A stretch of DNA of 64,000 nt from CAYQPF01 sp964419225 (GTDB taxonomy: Bacteria; Cloacimonadota; Cloacimonadia; Cloacimonadales; CAYQPF01). Each line of letters begins with the position of its first letter. The stretch's first letter is position 1. Below are positions 52,362 to 60,121 of the stretch, in pieces. The notes beneath the pieces are model-generated. The model had not been told where the DNA came from, searched no databases, and saw nothing but the letters and a program-made list of their open reading frames with translations. The translations under genes were made by a program, and so were the position numbers. The DNA is taken from assembly GCA_964419225.1 (NCBI GenBank), contig CAYQPF010000004.1, forward strand, positions 41,047 through 105,046, in the 5' to 3' direction.

Positions 52362-52503
52362 GTATCAGGTGCTAGTCGCAATGTAGGGGCTGACTCCCAC
52401 GTCAGCCCATGTATAACCAGCCTTTAGACTGGTTTCCTGTTTTCGTAGGGGCGAACCTGTGTGTTCGCCCTTTTTGGGAATATCCGACGTCTCGTCGGTT
52501 CAA
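52362..52503. repeat. Multi-hairpin cassette, copy 4
   Basis: GGGGCTGACTCCCACGTCAG, ACCAGCCTTTAGACTGGT, GGGGCGAACCTGTGTGTTCG and CCGACGTCTCGTCGG modules in the same order as copy 1. It ends 10 bp before the stop of the RtcB-family gene. Confidence 0.65.
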
Positions 52504-52512
52504 AATGTGGAC

Positions 52513-53670
52513 TCAGCCTTTAATCACAGCCAAAGGGAAAAGGGGAGTAACGATTTCCACGAGATCGGTTTGATTTTGCATAACCTGATCAAGATCTTTA
52601 TAAGCAGAAGCAGCTTCGTCGAGATCATTTCTTTTATGCATTCCATGTAGAATACCGGATTCATTAAGCTTATTAATCTCTTCCTGCAAATTGAGGGTGT
52701 CTTTTGCTTTGGCCCGACTCATGATACGGCCTGCACCATAAGAACAGGAGTGAAAGCTTTCGGGATTACCTTTGCCTTTAACGATGTAGCTCTTACGGCC
52801 CTGTGCTCCAGGGATAATGCCTAATTCACCTGCTTTGGCACTTGTAGCACCTTTACGATGGACAATGACCTGCTCTCCAAAATGTTCTTCTAGTGCTGCA
52901 TAATTATGTGCAATATTGATGAAATCAAGAAATTCAACATTGTTTAAAACATTACTGAAGATATTTTTAATGAAGTTCATCATATGCAGACGGTTTGCCA
53001 GAGCAAATTCCACACAGTAATTCATTTCAGCAAAATAATTCTGTCCTTCCTGTGAAGCAAAAGGAAGGCATGCAAGGTCAAACTTTTGCGGAATATTGTA
53101 TTTATTGCCTATTGTTTTAGCGAGTTTATTGTAATATTCGGCAACTTTTAGGCCTATGTTACGACTGCCTGAATGGATCATGATCCAGACGTAACCTGCG
53201 GGATCTTTCTGAATCTCGATGAAATGATTTCCGCTGCCAAGAGTTCCCATCTGACTCAAAGCACTTTGGTATTCCTTATGTACAATGCCGTTTTTAATGA
53301 TTTTGGCTGAGTCGGGCATGAGGTCTTTACCCTGAGGTATTTTATGATGCTCAAAACCCACAGGAATAGTCTGCCGTATGTCTGAAACTATTCTTTTGAG
53401 CAAGTTTTGTGGCAGATCTTGGAGATTAGTTTTCTGAGCACACATACCACAGCCGATATCGACACCCACAGCATTGGGAATTATTTCACCAAGTGTGGCA
53501 AGTACACCACCAATAGGCATGCCGAACCCCATATGAGCGTCCGGCATGATCGCAATATGTTTATGTACAAAAGGCAGATTAGCCAGATTGAAGGCTTGCT
53601 GCATGGCAGCATCATCCAAATCATCCAGCCAAAGTTTTATGGGAAACAACTCAGAAGTAATTAACTTCAT
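52513..53670 (-). CDS. rtcB: RtcB-family RNA ligase-like protein with Tyr at the guanylylated His position
   Basis: 385 residues, cytoplasmic. RtcB joins RNA 2',3'-cyclic-phosphate and 5'-OH ends using GTP and Mn2+. Conserved metal and substrate motifs are present: VDIGCGMC, LGSGNHF, HSGSRNIG, IAHNYA, VHRKGATSA and GAGRIMSR. The family's guanylate-accepting His, normally in HGAGR, is Tyr311 here (SCSYGAGR; codon TAT at 52738-52740, where CAT would be His). The protein may be inactive, use Tyr, or reflect a sequencing error. The ATG overlaps the ABC ATPase stop by 4 nt (ATGA), so RtcB is translationally coupled to an export system. Confidence 0.85.
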   Translation of the reverse strand: MKLITSELFPIKLWLDDLDDAAMQQAFNLANLPFVHKHIAIMPDAHMGFGMPIGGVLATLGEIIPNAVGVDIGCGMCAQKTNLQDLPQNLLKRIVSDIRQTIPVGFEHHKIPQGKDLMPDSAKIIKNGIVHKEYQSALSQMGTLGSGNHFIEIQKDPAGYVWIMIHSGSRNIGLKVAEYYNKLAKTIGNKYNIPQKFDLACLPFASQEGQNYFAEMNYCVEFALANRLHMMNFIKNIFSNVLNNVEFLDFINIAHNYAALEEHFGEQVIVHRKGATSAKAGELGIIPGAQGRKSYIVKGKGNPESFHSCSYGAGRIMSRAKAKDTLNLQEEINKLNESGILHGMHKRNDLDEAASAYKDLDQVMQNQTDLVEIVTPLFPLAVIKG

Positions 53671-54368
53671 AAGGGAGTTACGAGTCTTTGGTCTGTCTGC
53701 ATAAAGATTTCACCATCTCGGATTTCCACTACTCTGTCAGCAGTTCTGGCAAGATGAGGGTTATGGGTGACGAGAATAATGGTGATGCCATGTTCCTGGT
53801 TCAGGTTTTTAAGAACTGCACCTATTTCATCGCTTCTTTTGCTGTCGAGGTTCCCGGTTGGTTCATCAGCGAGCAGGATTTTGGGTTTGTTTACCAATGC
53901 TCTGGCGATGGCCACTCTCTGCATTTCTCCACCGGAGATCTGACTGGGCAGATGGTTGAGTCTTTTATCTATGCCCAGAGATTCTGTGAGATGTTTGAAG
54001 TATAGAGGATCATCATTATTCTTATAAAAAGCGAAAGGAAGCAGAATATTATCTTTCACCGAAAGAGTGGGAATGAGATAGAATTTCTGGAAGATATAAC
54101 CGAAGTTTTCTCTTCTGATATGAGTGAGTTTTCTTTCAGAGAGGAAGTATTTCCCATTGAAAATCTGTACATCATTGATATACATTTCACCTGAAGTAGG
54201 ATTATCAAGACAACCGAGAATATTGATCAGGGTTGTTTTACCGGAACCGGAAGGACCTACGAAAGAGACGAATTCACCTTCTTTGATGTCGAGACTGATG
54301 TCTTTTACCGCTTCGACTTCTTCGGTTCCTCTATGGTATAATTTTCTGAGATTATTTGCGACTATCAT
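53667..54368 (-). CDS. ABC transporter ATPase (LolD/MacB type)
   Basis: A 233-residue cytoplasmic ATPase. Walker A GPSGSGKTTLINIL at about residues 33-46, Q loop FGYIFQKFYLIPTLS, signature SGGEMQRVAIARAL, Walker B ILLADEPTGNLDS and switch His in VTHNPHLA. The GNLD motif and the length place it with the MacB/LolD/FtsE group, which drives periplasmic or lipoprotein export without classical transport. ATG 54368 follows GAGGTGG. It starts 1 nt after the permease stop and overlaps rtcB by 4 nt. Confidence 0.92.
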   Translation of the reverse strand: MIVANNLRKLYHRGTEEVEAVKDISLDIKEGEFVSFVGPSGSGKTTLINILGCLDNPTSGEMYINDVQIFNGKYFLSERKLTHIRRENFGYIFQKFYLIPTLSVKDNILLPFAFYKNNDDPLYFKHLTESLGIDKRLNHLPSQISGGEMQRVAIARALVNKPKILLADEPTGNLDSKRSDEIGAVLKNLNQEHGITIILVTHNPHLARTADRVVEIRDGEIFMQTDQRLVTPL

Positions 54369-54369
54369 A

Positions 54370-55560
54370 TTAATCCACCTCATTTCTAATTGCTTCCAGG
54401 GGTCTGATGCTGGCAGCTTTCCAAGCCGGATAAATCCCGCTGAGGATGCCGATCAGGGTAATGATCCCGATGGTCATGAGAGTCAGTTTCCAGTCAATCT
54501 GGATGAGGGATCCGGTCGGGGAATAGGGGAGTAAAGCTCTGATCATGAAATCAGTAAACTTACCCAGAGCGAAGGATAGCAGACTGCCGATGATGCCTCC
54601 TAAAACGCAAAGGATAACTGTTTCAAACCAGATGAGTTTGAAGATATCTCCAGCCATTGCACCCATACTTTTGAGGATACCAATTTCCTGATATCTTTCA
54701 ATGACAGACATCAGGATCGTGTTGATAACACCCACCATAGCGATGAGGATGGCGATTATGGCAATCGAGAGTACCATGACCTTGGCAGTGGCAACAAGGC
54801 CGGTAATTGTTTGTTTGACTTGGGCCATGGAAACCACCTGTACATCAGGAAGTTTATAGAGCTGGTCTTCAAACTTGGTAAGGTCTGCTTCTTTTTTGAC
54901 TTTTATCCCGACACTCGTGATTTTATCTTCATTATCATAAATCTTCTGTAAGGTGTGAATGGGGATGAAGATCGTGCCGTCATCCTGAGTACCGCTTCTT
55001 TCGAGGATTCCTACAACTTTCAGTTCAATATTTTTATCGGGGATAAGAAGCATGTCACCGACTTCGCGTTGTTCTAACTCAGCGGCTTCATAACCGATAA
55101 CGACTTCTTTAGCCAGCGGATCTTTAAACCAATTACCCTGTTTAAATTTCAGGAATTGCTTCATCGACGGATATGTAGCCGGATCTACACCCAGATAAGC
55201 ACTGATCCCGCCTTCTTCACCTTTATTGGGATCGAAGACAGCCTGCATCATCATGGGGGTCAACGCATCTACTTCGGGTCTGTTTTTTAGGGAATCAAGA
55301 ATTGAAGCCGGCATATATTTCAAGCCGGTCCCGCCTTTCAACATAAGAGTCGCTGCTTCGTAAGGACATCCCTTAGCTGTAAGCAATACCTGAAATCCCA
55401 GGTTATCGATATCATTGTTTAGCGAAGCTTCATAGCCTCTGTTAAAGCCCAGCAGACTCAGAAGAACCCAGGCTGAAAGGGCTATGCCGATGACAGTCAA
55501 AAAACTTCTCATTTTCTTACGCAGAAGGTTTTTGTATGCTATTTGATAAATATTTATCAT
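54370..55560 (-). CDS. MacB-like ABC transporter permease (FtsX family)
   Basis: An inner-membrane protein of 396 residues. Membrane helix 1 (SFLTVIGIALSAWVLLSLLG) is at about 19-38. A large periplasmic MacB_PCD domain (about 45-255) follows, and three C-terminal helices form the FtsX domain (VMVLSIAIIAILIAMVGVIN, VILCVLGGIIGSLLSFALG, LTLMTIGIITLIGILSGIYP). The periplasmic domain has a distinctive AKGCPYEAATLMLKGG segment near residue 62. First gene of a three-gene unit with the ATPase and rtcB. Substrate not known; no outer-membrane or membrane-fusion partner is adjacent. Confidence 0.87.
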   Translation of the reverse strand: MINIYQIAYKNLLRKKMRSFLTVIGIALSAWVLLSLLGFNRGYEASLNNDIDNLGFQVLLTAKGCPYEAATLMLKGGTGLKYMPASILDSLKNRPEVDALTPMMMQAVFDPNKGEEGGISAYLGVDPATYPSMKQFLKFKQGNWFKDPLAKEVVIGYEAAELEQREVGDMLLIPDKNIELKVVGILERSGTQDDGTIFIPIHTLQKIYDNEDKITSVGIKVKKEADLTKFEDQLYKLPDVQVVSMAQVKQTITGLVATAKVMVLSIAIIAILIAMVGVINTILMSVIERYQEIGILKSMGAMAGDIFKLIWFETVILCVLGGIIGSLLSFALGKFTDFMIRALLPYSPTGSLIQIDWKLTLMTIGIITLIGILSGIYPAWKAASIRPLEAIRNEVD

Positions 55561-55712
55561 TTTACCTCCAAATCATCAATTAAGGGCAAATTTATTTGTC
55601 CTTACAATATAATAACCAAACCTGTCAAGAAATGCTACAAACAATTTGACAAAATCAAACAAAGCGTGAAGGTGTGATCAGTGGGCAGTAGGCAGTGGGC
55701 AGTGGGAGATTT

Positions 55713-55757
55713 CGACAACCCATCCCCGTCCCTTCCCTTTTAGTAAGGGAAGGGGGT
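55713..55757. repeat. Partial copy of the 105-bp hairpin repeat
   Basis: CGACAACCCATCCCCGTCCC and the CCCTTCCCTTT / AAGGGAAGGG stem match the first half of 22544-22648. It lies in GTGGGCAGTAGGCAGTGGGC tracts on both sides. Confidence 0.55.
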
Positions 55758-55809
55758 AAATAGATAAGTGGGCAGTGGGCGGTGTGTAGTAAATGGAGAG
55801 GATAACAAG

Positions 55810-56466
55810 ATGAAGATGTTCCGGGAAATCCATAAGTATATTAAGCAGCAAAGAGAGAATTCTTATTGGCAGAAAAGAAAGAAAGCCGAAGGTGTTTTGC
55901 AAAATAGCTGGTACAAAGATATAATGCTCTTAATGGCAGAAGAGAAAGATGATATTTTTTTGACGGATAAGGTTGTGGGAGATTTTGGCTGCGGACCCAG
56001 AGGGACATTGGACTGGATAGAGACAACCAAATTCAAATTTGGGATCGATGTATTGAGTCTGGCTTATTTGGATTTGGACATTGATCTTAGCAAAACTACA
56101 TATCTTACGTGTAGTGAAACCAAAATCCCGGTAGCAAATGACTTTTTTGATTATTTATTTACTCTCAATGCTCTGGATCATACTCAAAATCTGGAATTAA
56201 TGTGTAATGAGATTTGCCGTATAATCAAGCCTGGAGGTATTCTAATCGCAGGATTTAACATGAATGAGAGCTTCACCTTAACAGAACCGCAAACTTTGAC
56301 AGAAAGTAAGTTAAATAAATATTTGTTAAACAATTTTGAGATCCTGAGTGAAAAGCGAACTAACCACAAAGCTGGTTTGAAAATAGCTGAGGTCTATCAA
56401 CAGACAAATGCAGCGGATTTGAATAAATCTTATATTCTCTGGGTAAAAGGGGTAAAGAATTATTAA
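55810..56466 (+). CDS. SAM-dependent methyltransferase (type 11)
   Basis: A 218-residue cytoplasmic protein. Motif I VGDFGCGPRGTLDW is near residue 58, GIDVLSLAYLDL follows, and LNALDHTQNLELMCNEICRI plus KPGGILI form the typical motif II/III region of small class I methyltransferases. Acceptor unknown. ATG 55810 follows GGAGAGG; an earlier GTG would translate the GGGCAGTGGGCGG repeat and is rejected. It stands alone between repeats. Confidence 0.78.
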   Translation: MKMFREIHKYIKQQRENSYWQKRKKAEGVLQNSWYKDIMLLMAEEKDDIFLTDKVVGDFGCGPRGTLDWIETTKFKFGIDVLSLAYLDLDIDLSKTTYLTCSETKIPVANDFFDYLFTLNALDHTQNLELMCNEICRIIKPGGILIAGFNMNESFTLTEPQTLTESKLNKYLLNNFEILSEKRTNHKAGLKIAEVYQQTNAADLNKSYILWVKGVKNY

Positions 56467-56545
56467 TTATCAATGTGAGAGAGAAAAGCCTGGAGAGACA
56501 CTTCTTCCACCCACACCTTAATCCTCCCTAACCAGGGAGAGGAAA

Positions 56546-56717
56546 TTAAACTCGACTTGTGCATTAGATGACAGATGGATAAGCTCAAGATTTTGTGGAA
56601 TAGTGGCTTACAGATTTGCGATGTCATATTCGTAAATATTTCAAGCGAATCTCGTAAGTCATCTAAACGCAAAAGATTCGCTTAGACGCTGTCCAGCTAC
56701 TGCATAAGTTGGGTTAA
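56546..56717. mobile_element. MITE-like element, copy D (subfamily 2, inverted)
   Basis: Inverse of copy C (9653-9824) with about seven differences; ends TTAAACTCGACTTGTGCA and CTGCATAAGTTGGGTTAA. A further stem (CCTTCTCCCT / AGGGAGAAGG, 56805-56830) follows. The rest of 56467-57002 shows no gene. Confidence 0.7.
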
Positions 56718-57002
56718 ATGGTGCTGTTCAAAATTTGTACTGATACTGTTTATTCTTATTCGAATGTTAAAATATTTACGGAATTTTCATTTCCACCGAT
56801 AATTCCTTCTCCCTGCCGCTAGGGAGAAGGTTAGGATGAGGGTATATTAATCAAAAATACCTCATTTTTCTCTTACATTTACGGAATTGATGAATGGTTA
56901 GTGGTGAATGGACACAGTTTTCCTATTGCTTTTTTAATCTTTCAAGAAAACGCTTGACAGTCAGTTAACCACTTTGCATCTTAATATAGGAGGAAAAATA
57001 TT

Positions 57003-58094
57003 ATGGTAAAGAGATTAATGATTTTTTGTATTGCCCTGATCATCTTGTGTCCGATAGGATTACAGGCAAGGCGATTCGCCAAATGGTCAACCACAATGGG
57101 TTCGTTTATAGCAGAGATCAGAAATGAGATAGTCCCGATTACAGGAGATAATTTTATTAGTTTAACTGAGAGTGGTTTTTATAATGGCTTACACTTTCAC
57201 CGGGTAATAGAAGGTTTTATGATTCAGGACGGATGTCCAAATGGTACAGGAACTGGCGGACCTGGTTATACTATCCCTGATGAAGTATCACCTTTACTTT
57301 TACATGATCAGCCGGGAATATTGGCAATGGCAAAGACCAGTCAGCCCAATTCAGCAGGTTCGCAGTATTACATTACAGTAGCTGTAACAAGTTGGCTTGA
57401 TGGGAACTATGCAGTTTTTGGCAAAGTTATTCAGGGCTTGGATGTTGTGATGGATATCAGTCATGTAGCGACAAATGCTCAGGATCATCCCATAGAAAAT
57501 GTAGTGATAGACACTCTGCAAATGCTTCCGTTGGAAGTACTTTCAGTTACTCCTGAAGACAGTGTTGTGACTTTTGATGCCCAGAATCCATATCCTTTTA
57601 TTGTAATTGCATACGGCTTGAATGGTGATGCTATTTATGAATGGTATATGGATGGTGTTTTACAGCCTGATCAGACTTTGTGTATGTGGACACCTACTTT
57701 TACTTCCGTGGGTGAACACACAATAACTTGTAAATCTTCCGATTCAGGATTCACTTTTCCTTATAACTGGCATGTAAGTGTGACTGGAGTTGGCAGTAAT
57801 GATCCAATAACAGCACCTAATGGAATACAATTACTGACAAATTACCCCAATCCGTTTAATAATATGACGACTTTGAAGTATCAGCTAGAAGATCAACAGA
57901 TTTCACGTATCAGGGTTTTTGATATTAAAGGAAGATTAATTAATGAAATTACCCAAAATGCCAAAAAAGGACTAAATCAATGGGAATGGGATGGCAGAAA
58001 CTTCAAAGGCCAACCTATGCCTCAGGGAGTTTATATGTTTGAAGTAAAGACTGGAAACGCAATCAGGAGTTCTAAGGCATTGCTCTTAAAATAG
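57003..58094 (+). CDS. Secreted cyclophilin-type peptidyl-prolyl isomerase with T9SS tail
   Basis: 363 residues. Signal peptide MVKRLMIFCIALIILCPIGLQA. The cyclophilin domain (about 25-180) has HFHRVIEGFMIQDGCPNG, LAMAKTSQPNSAGSQYYI and LDGNYAVFGKVIQGLD, with the catalytic Arg in FHRV. An Ig-like domain (about 180-265) and a type IX sorting domain (NYPNPFNNMTTLKY ... SSKALLLK) end the protein. It would act outside the cell or on its surface, probably in folding other exported proteins. Start ATG after AGGAGG. Terminator at 58120-58146. Confidence 0.87.
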   Translation: MVKRLMIFCIALIILCPIGLQARRFAKWSTTMGSFIAEIRNEIVPITGDNFISLTESGFYNGLHFHRVIEGFMIQDGCPNGTGTGGPGYTIPDEVSPLLLHDQPGILAMAKTSQPNSAGSQYYITVAVTSWLDGNYAVFGKVIQGLDVVMDISHVATNAQDHPIENVVIDTLQMLPLEVLSVTPEDSVVTFDAQNPYPFIVIAYGLNGDAIYEWYMDGVLQPDQTLCMWTPTFTSVGEHTITCKSSDSGFTFPYNWHVSVTGVGSNDPITAPNGIQLLTNYPNPFNNMTTLKYQLEDQQISRIRVFDIKGRLINEITQNAKKGLNQWEWDGRNFKGQPMPQGVYMFEVKTGNAIRSSKALLLK

Positions 58095-58119
58095 CTTAGT
58101 ATTAATTAGATATAAAAGT

Positions 58120-58146
58120 AAAAGGACAGATAATTCTGTCCTTTTG
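58120..58146 (+). terminator. Terminator of the cyclophilin gene
   Basis: A 10-bp stem (AAAAGGACAG / CTGTCCTTTT) ending in a short T run. Confidence 0.7.
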
Positions 58147-58234
58147 TTGTATGATCTAACCTGAATAAGCAATACAAATGTAAATTAGTGCAAATAATTA
58201 AAATAATCCTCAATATTATTTTTGTTTTTTTATT

Positions 58235-58262
58235 TGACAATTTTTCAAAGGGGGTTATACTA
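58235..58262 (+). promoter_or_regulatory. Sigma70-like promoter of the oxidative-stress operon
   Basis: TTGACA (58235-58240) and TATACT (58257-58262) with 16-bp spacing, 33 nt before the ferritin ATG. Confidence 0.65.
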
Positions 58263-58294
58263 TTGATAAATCAAAGAATAATATGGAGGAAAAG

Positions 58295-58807
58295 ATGTTA
58301 TCAACCAAGATGAATGAAGCTCTTAATGAGCAGATAAATAGAGAGTTATTCTCAGAATACTTATACTTATCAATGGCAGCACATTTTGAGAATGCAAGTT
58401 TGGATGGATTCACCAACTGGTTTTTAGTTCAGGTACAGGAAGAGAGATTTCATGCAATGAAATTCTATCATTACGTGAATCAGAAAGGTGGAAAAATAGA
58501 ATTAAAGCCGATTGCCGGACCCCAGACGAAATTTGAGTCGATCAAAGAGATATTTGCTGCAGGTTTAAAGCATGAGGAGTTTATCACTCAATCAATTAAT
58601 GATCTTATAGATTTATCAATCAAAGAAAGAGATCATGCGACTACCAATTTTCTGCAATGGTATGTTAATGAACAGGTGGAAGAAGAAGCCAATTTTGATA
58701 AACTTTTAAAAGAGATAACTTTACTGGGAGATAATGGACAAGGGTTACTGATGCTCGACAGAGAATTAGCGACCAGGGTTTTTACCCCGCCAGCACCAAC
58801 CGCATAA
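58295..58807 (+). CDS. ftn: Ferritin
   Basis: A 170-residue cytoplasmic 24-mer iron-storage protein that oxidises and stores Fe2+. Ferroxidase ligands are in ELFSEYLYLSM (first Glu), QEERFHAMKFY (Glu and His) and the later helix NEQVEEEANFDKLL. The length fits bacterial non-haem ferritin. ATG 58295 is preceded by GGAGG; an ATG at 58283 overlaps that site. First gene of an operon with superoxide reductase, rubrerythrin and rubredoxin, though the hairpin at 58813-58838 lies in the first gap. Confidence 0.92.
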   Translation: MLSTKMNEALNEQINRELFSEYLYLSMAAHFENASLDGFTNWFLVQVQEERFHAMKFYHYVNQKGGKIELKPIAGPQTKFESIKEIFAAGLKHEEFITQSINDLIDLSIKERDHATTNFLQWYVNEQVEEEANFDKLLKEITLLGDNGQGLLMLDRELATRVFTPPAPTA

Positions 58808-58812
58808 CAATT

Positions 58813-58838
58813 GGGAAGCTTCGGCTTCCCTGCATTTT
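58813..58838 (+). terminator. Weak terminator or processing hairpin after ferritin
   Basis: A 7-bp stem with TTCG loop (GGGAAGC/GCTTCCC) is followed by only TGCATTTTTA, so it may be partial or an mRNA stabiliser within the operon. Confidence 0.45.
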
Positions 58839-58856
58839 TAAATAAAAGGAGGAAAT

Positions 58857-59237
58857 ATGACTAATTTAAGAGAATTGTATTATTGTACAATCTGCCACAA
58901 TCTTACAGAAGTAGTAAATGAAGGAGCAGAGGCATTGGTATGTTGTGAACAGGCTATGACAAAATTAATAGCTAACTCTACAACTGCAGCAACCGACAAG
59001 CATATACCGGTAATTACTGAAGATACTGATGGTATATGGGCAACTATTGGCGAAATAGACCATCCTATGTTAGAAACTCATCATATCAAATTCATCGAAA
59101 TAGAAGCTGGAAATATGGTATATCGAGCTGAATTAAAAGTTGGAGAAGCACCTAAAGCATTCTTCCCTGTTAAAGCAGCTGATGTTGATTGTGCAAGAGC
59201 TTGGTGTAATTTACACGGATTATGGAATAATTTATAG
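58857..59237 (+). CDS. dfx: Desulfoferrodoxin (superoxide reductase)
   Basis: A 126-residue cytoplasmic enzyme that reduces superoxide to hydrogen peroxide without making oxygen. The N-terminal desulforedoxin domain binds iron by Cys10, Cys13, Cys29 and Cys30. The C-terminal catalytic domain has the Fe(His4Cys) site: His49 (DKHIPV), His69 (DHPM), His75, Cys117 and His120 (CNLHGLW), with the helper Lys48. Both iron centres are intact. Rubredoxin encoded two genes downstream is the likely electron donor. Starts after AGGAGG. Confidence 0.94.
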   Translation: MTNLRELYYCTICHNLTEVVNEGAEALVCCEQAMTKLIANSTTAATDKHIPVITEDTDGIWATIGEIDHPMLETHHIKFIEIEAGNMVYRAELKVGEAPKAFFPVKAADVDCARAWCNLHGLWNNL

Positions 59238-59246
59238 GAGGAATTG

Positions 59247-59837
59247 ATGTCAAATTTAAAAGGAACCAAGACATGTGAAAATTTATTAAAAGCGTTTGCC
59301 GGAGAATCACAAGCCAGGAATCGCTATACTTATTATGCATCTTTAGCCAGAAAACAGGGTTTTGCACAAATCGCAGATATTTTTGAAGAAACTGCAGATA
59401 ACGAAAGAATGCATGCCAAGTTGTTTTTGAAGCATCTGATCAATAATGGTATGGAAGGTGAGGGCATTGAAATAACAGCAACTTATCCTGCAGCATTAAG
59501 TAATGATACTTTGAAGAATCTGGAATATGCAGCCAATGGTGAGAATGAAGAGTGGACGATGATCTATCCGGAATTTGCCAGAATTGCAGAAGAAGAAGGT
59601 TTTAAGGATATCGCTACAACTTTCAAACTGATCGCAAAAGTTGAAGAAAAACATGAAATAAGATACAGAAAATTATGGAAAAATGTTCAGGAACATACTG
59701 TATTTAAAAAAGAAGGAAAAGTATTCTGGATCTGCAAAGTATGCGGATATGTAACTGAGAATATTTTAGCCCCTGAAGTATGTCCATGCTGTGCACATCC
59801 TCAGGCACATTTCGAAATGTTCATAGAAAACTATTAA
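59247..59837 (+). CDS. rbr: Rubrerythrin
   Basis: A 196-residue cytoplasmic peroxidase that reduces hydrogen peroxide in anaerobes. The N-terminal four-helix diiron domain has AFAGESQARNRY, ETADNERMHAKLF and AKVEEKHEIRY, carrying the Glu and His ligands. The C-terminal rubredoxin-like domain has WICKVCGYV and CPCCAHP, with four Cys. ATG 59247 follows TAGGAGG; the overlapping TTG just upstream is rejected. It would remove the peroxide produced by the superoxide reductase encoded just before it. Confidence 0.94.
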   Translation: MSNLKGTKTCENLLKAFAGESQARNRYTYYASLARKQGFAQIADIFEETADNERMHAKLFLKHLINNGMEGEGIEITATYPAALSNDTLKNLEYAANGENEEWTMIYPEFARIAEEEGFKDIATTFKLIAKVEEKHEIRYRKLWKNVQEHTVFKKEGKVFWICKVCGYVTENILAPEVCPCCAHPQAHFEMFIENY

Positions 59838-59852
59838 ATAAAGGAGAGAAAG

Positions 59853-59993
59853 ATGCAAAAATATGTATGTGATGCTTGCGGTTGGGTTTATGACCCTGCA
59901 GAAAACAACAATATTTCTTTCGCAGACTTGCCGGAAGACTGGATTTGTCCAGCTTGTGGAGTTGGCAAAGACATGTTTAGTCCAATAGACTAA
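59853..59993 (+). CDS. rd: Rubredoxin
   Basis: A short (46-residue) electron carrier: MQKYVCDACGWVYDPAENNN, then FADLPEDWICPACGVGKDMF. Both CxxCG iron knuckles are complete. It probably feeds electrons to superoxide reductase and rubrerythrin. It starts 15 nt after rubrerythrin with AGGAG, and the operon ends in the terminator at 60009-60037. Confidence 0.95.
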   Translation: MQKYVCDACGWVYDPAENNNISFADLPEDWICPACGVGKDMFSPID

Positions 59994-60008
59994 AAAACAA
60001 AATAGTTG

Positions 60009-60037
60009 AGAGGTGCGTAAAAGCACCTCTTTTTTTT
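60009..60037 (+). terminator. Terminator of the oxidative-stress operon
   Basis: An 8-bp stem (AGAGGTGC / GCACCTCT) is followed by eight T residues. Confidence 0.88.
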
Positions 60038-60052
60038 ACCCAAAAAATGCAA

Positions 60053-60086
60053 TTGACATAAAAGACAAAAAACATACTTTAGTATG
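60053..60086 (+). promoter_or_regulatory. Promoter with palindrome upstream of tldE
   Basis: TTGACA (60053-60058) and TACTTT (60075-60080) with 16-bp spacing. A perfect CATACT-TT-AGTATG palindrome (60073-60086) covers the -10 box and could be an operator. Confidence 0.5.
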
Positions 60087-60121
60087 CAAAGTTAAGTATA
60101 GTGTTCAGAGAAGGAGAGACA

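Noticed and set aside
50192..52503. CRISPR-like array
   Set aside because: The repeats are long, hairpin-rich and unevenly spaced, with no uniform spacers and no cas genes.
56954..56987. Sigma70 promoter for the cyclophilin gene
   Set aside because: TTGACA is present but the best TAATAT is 22 bp away, too far for a standard promoter; not listed as a feature.
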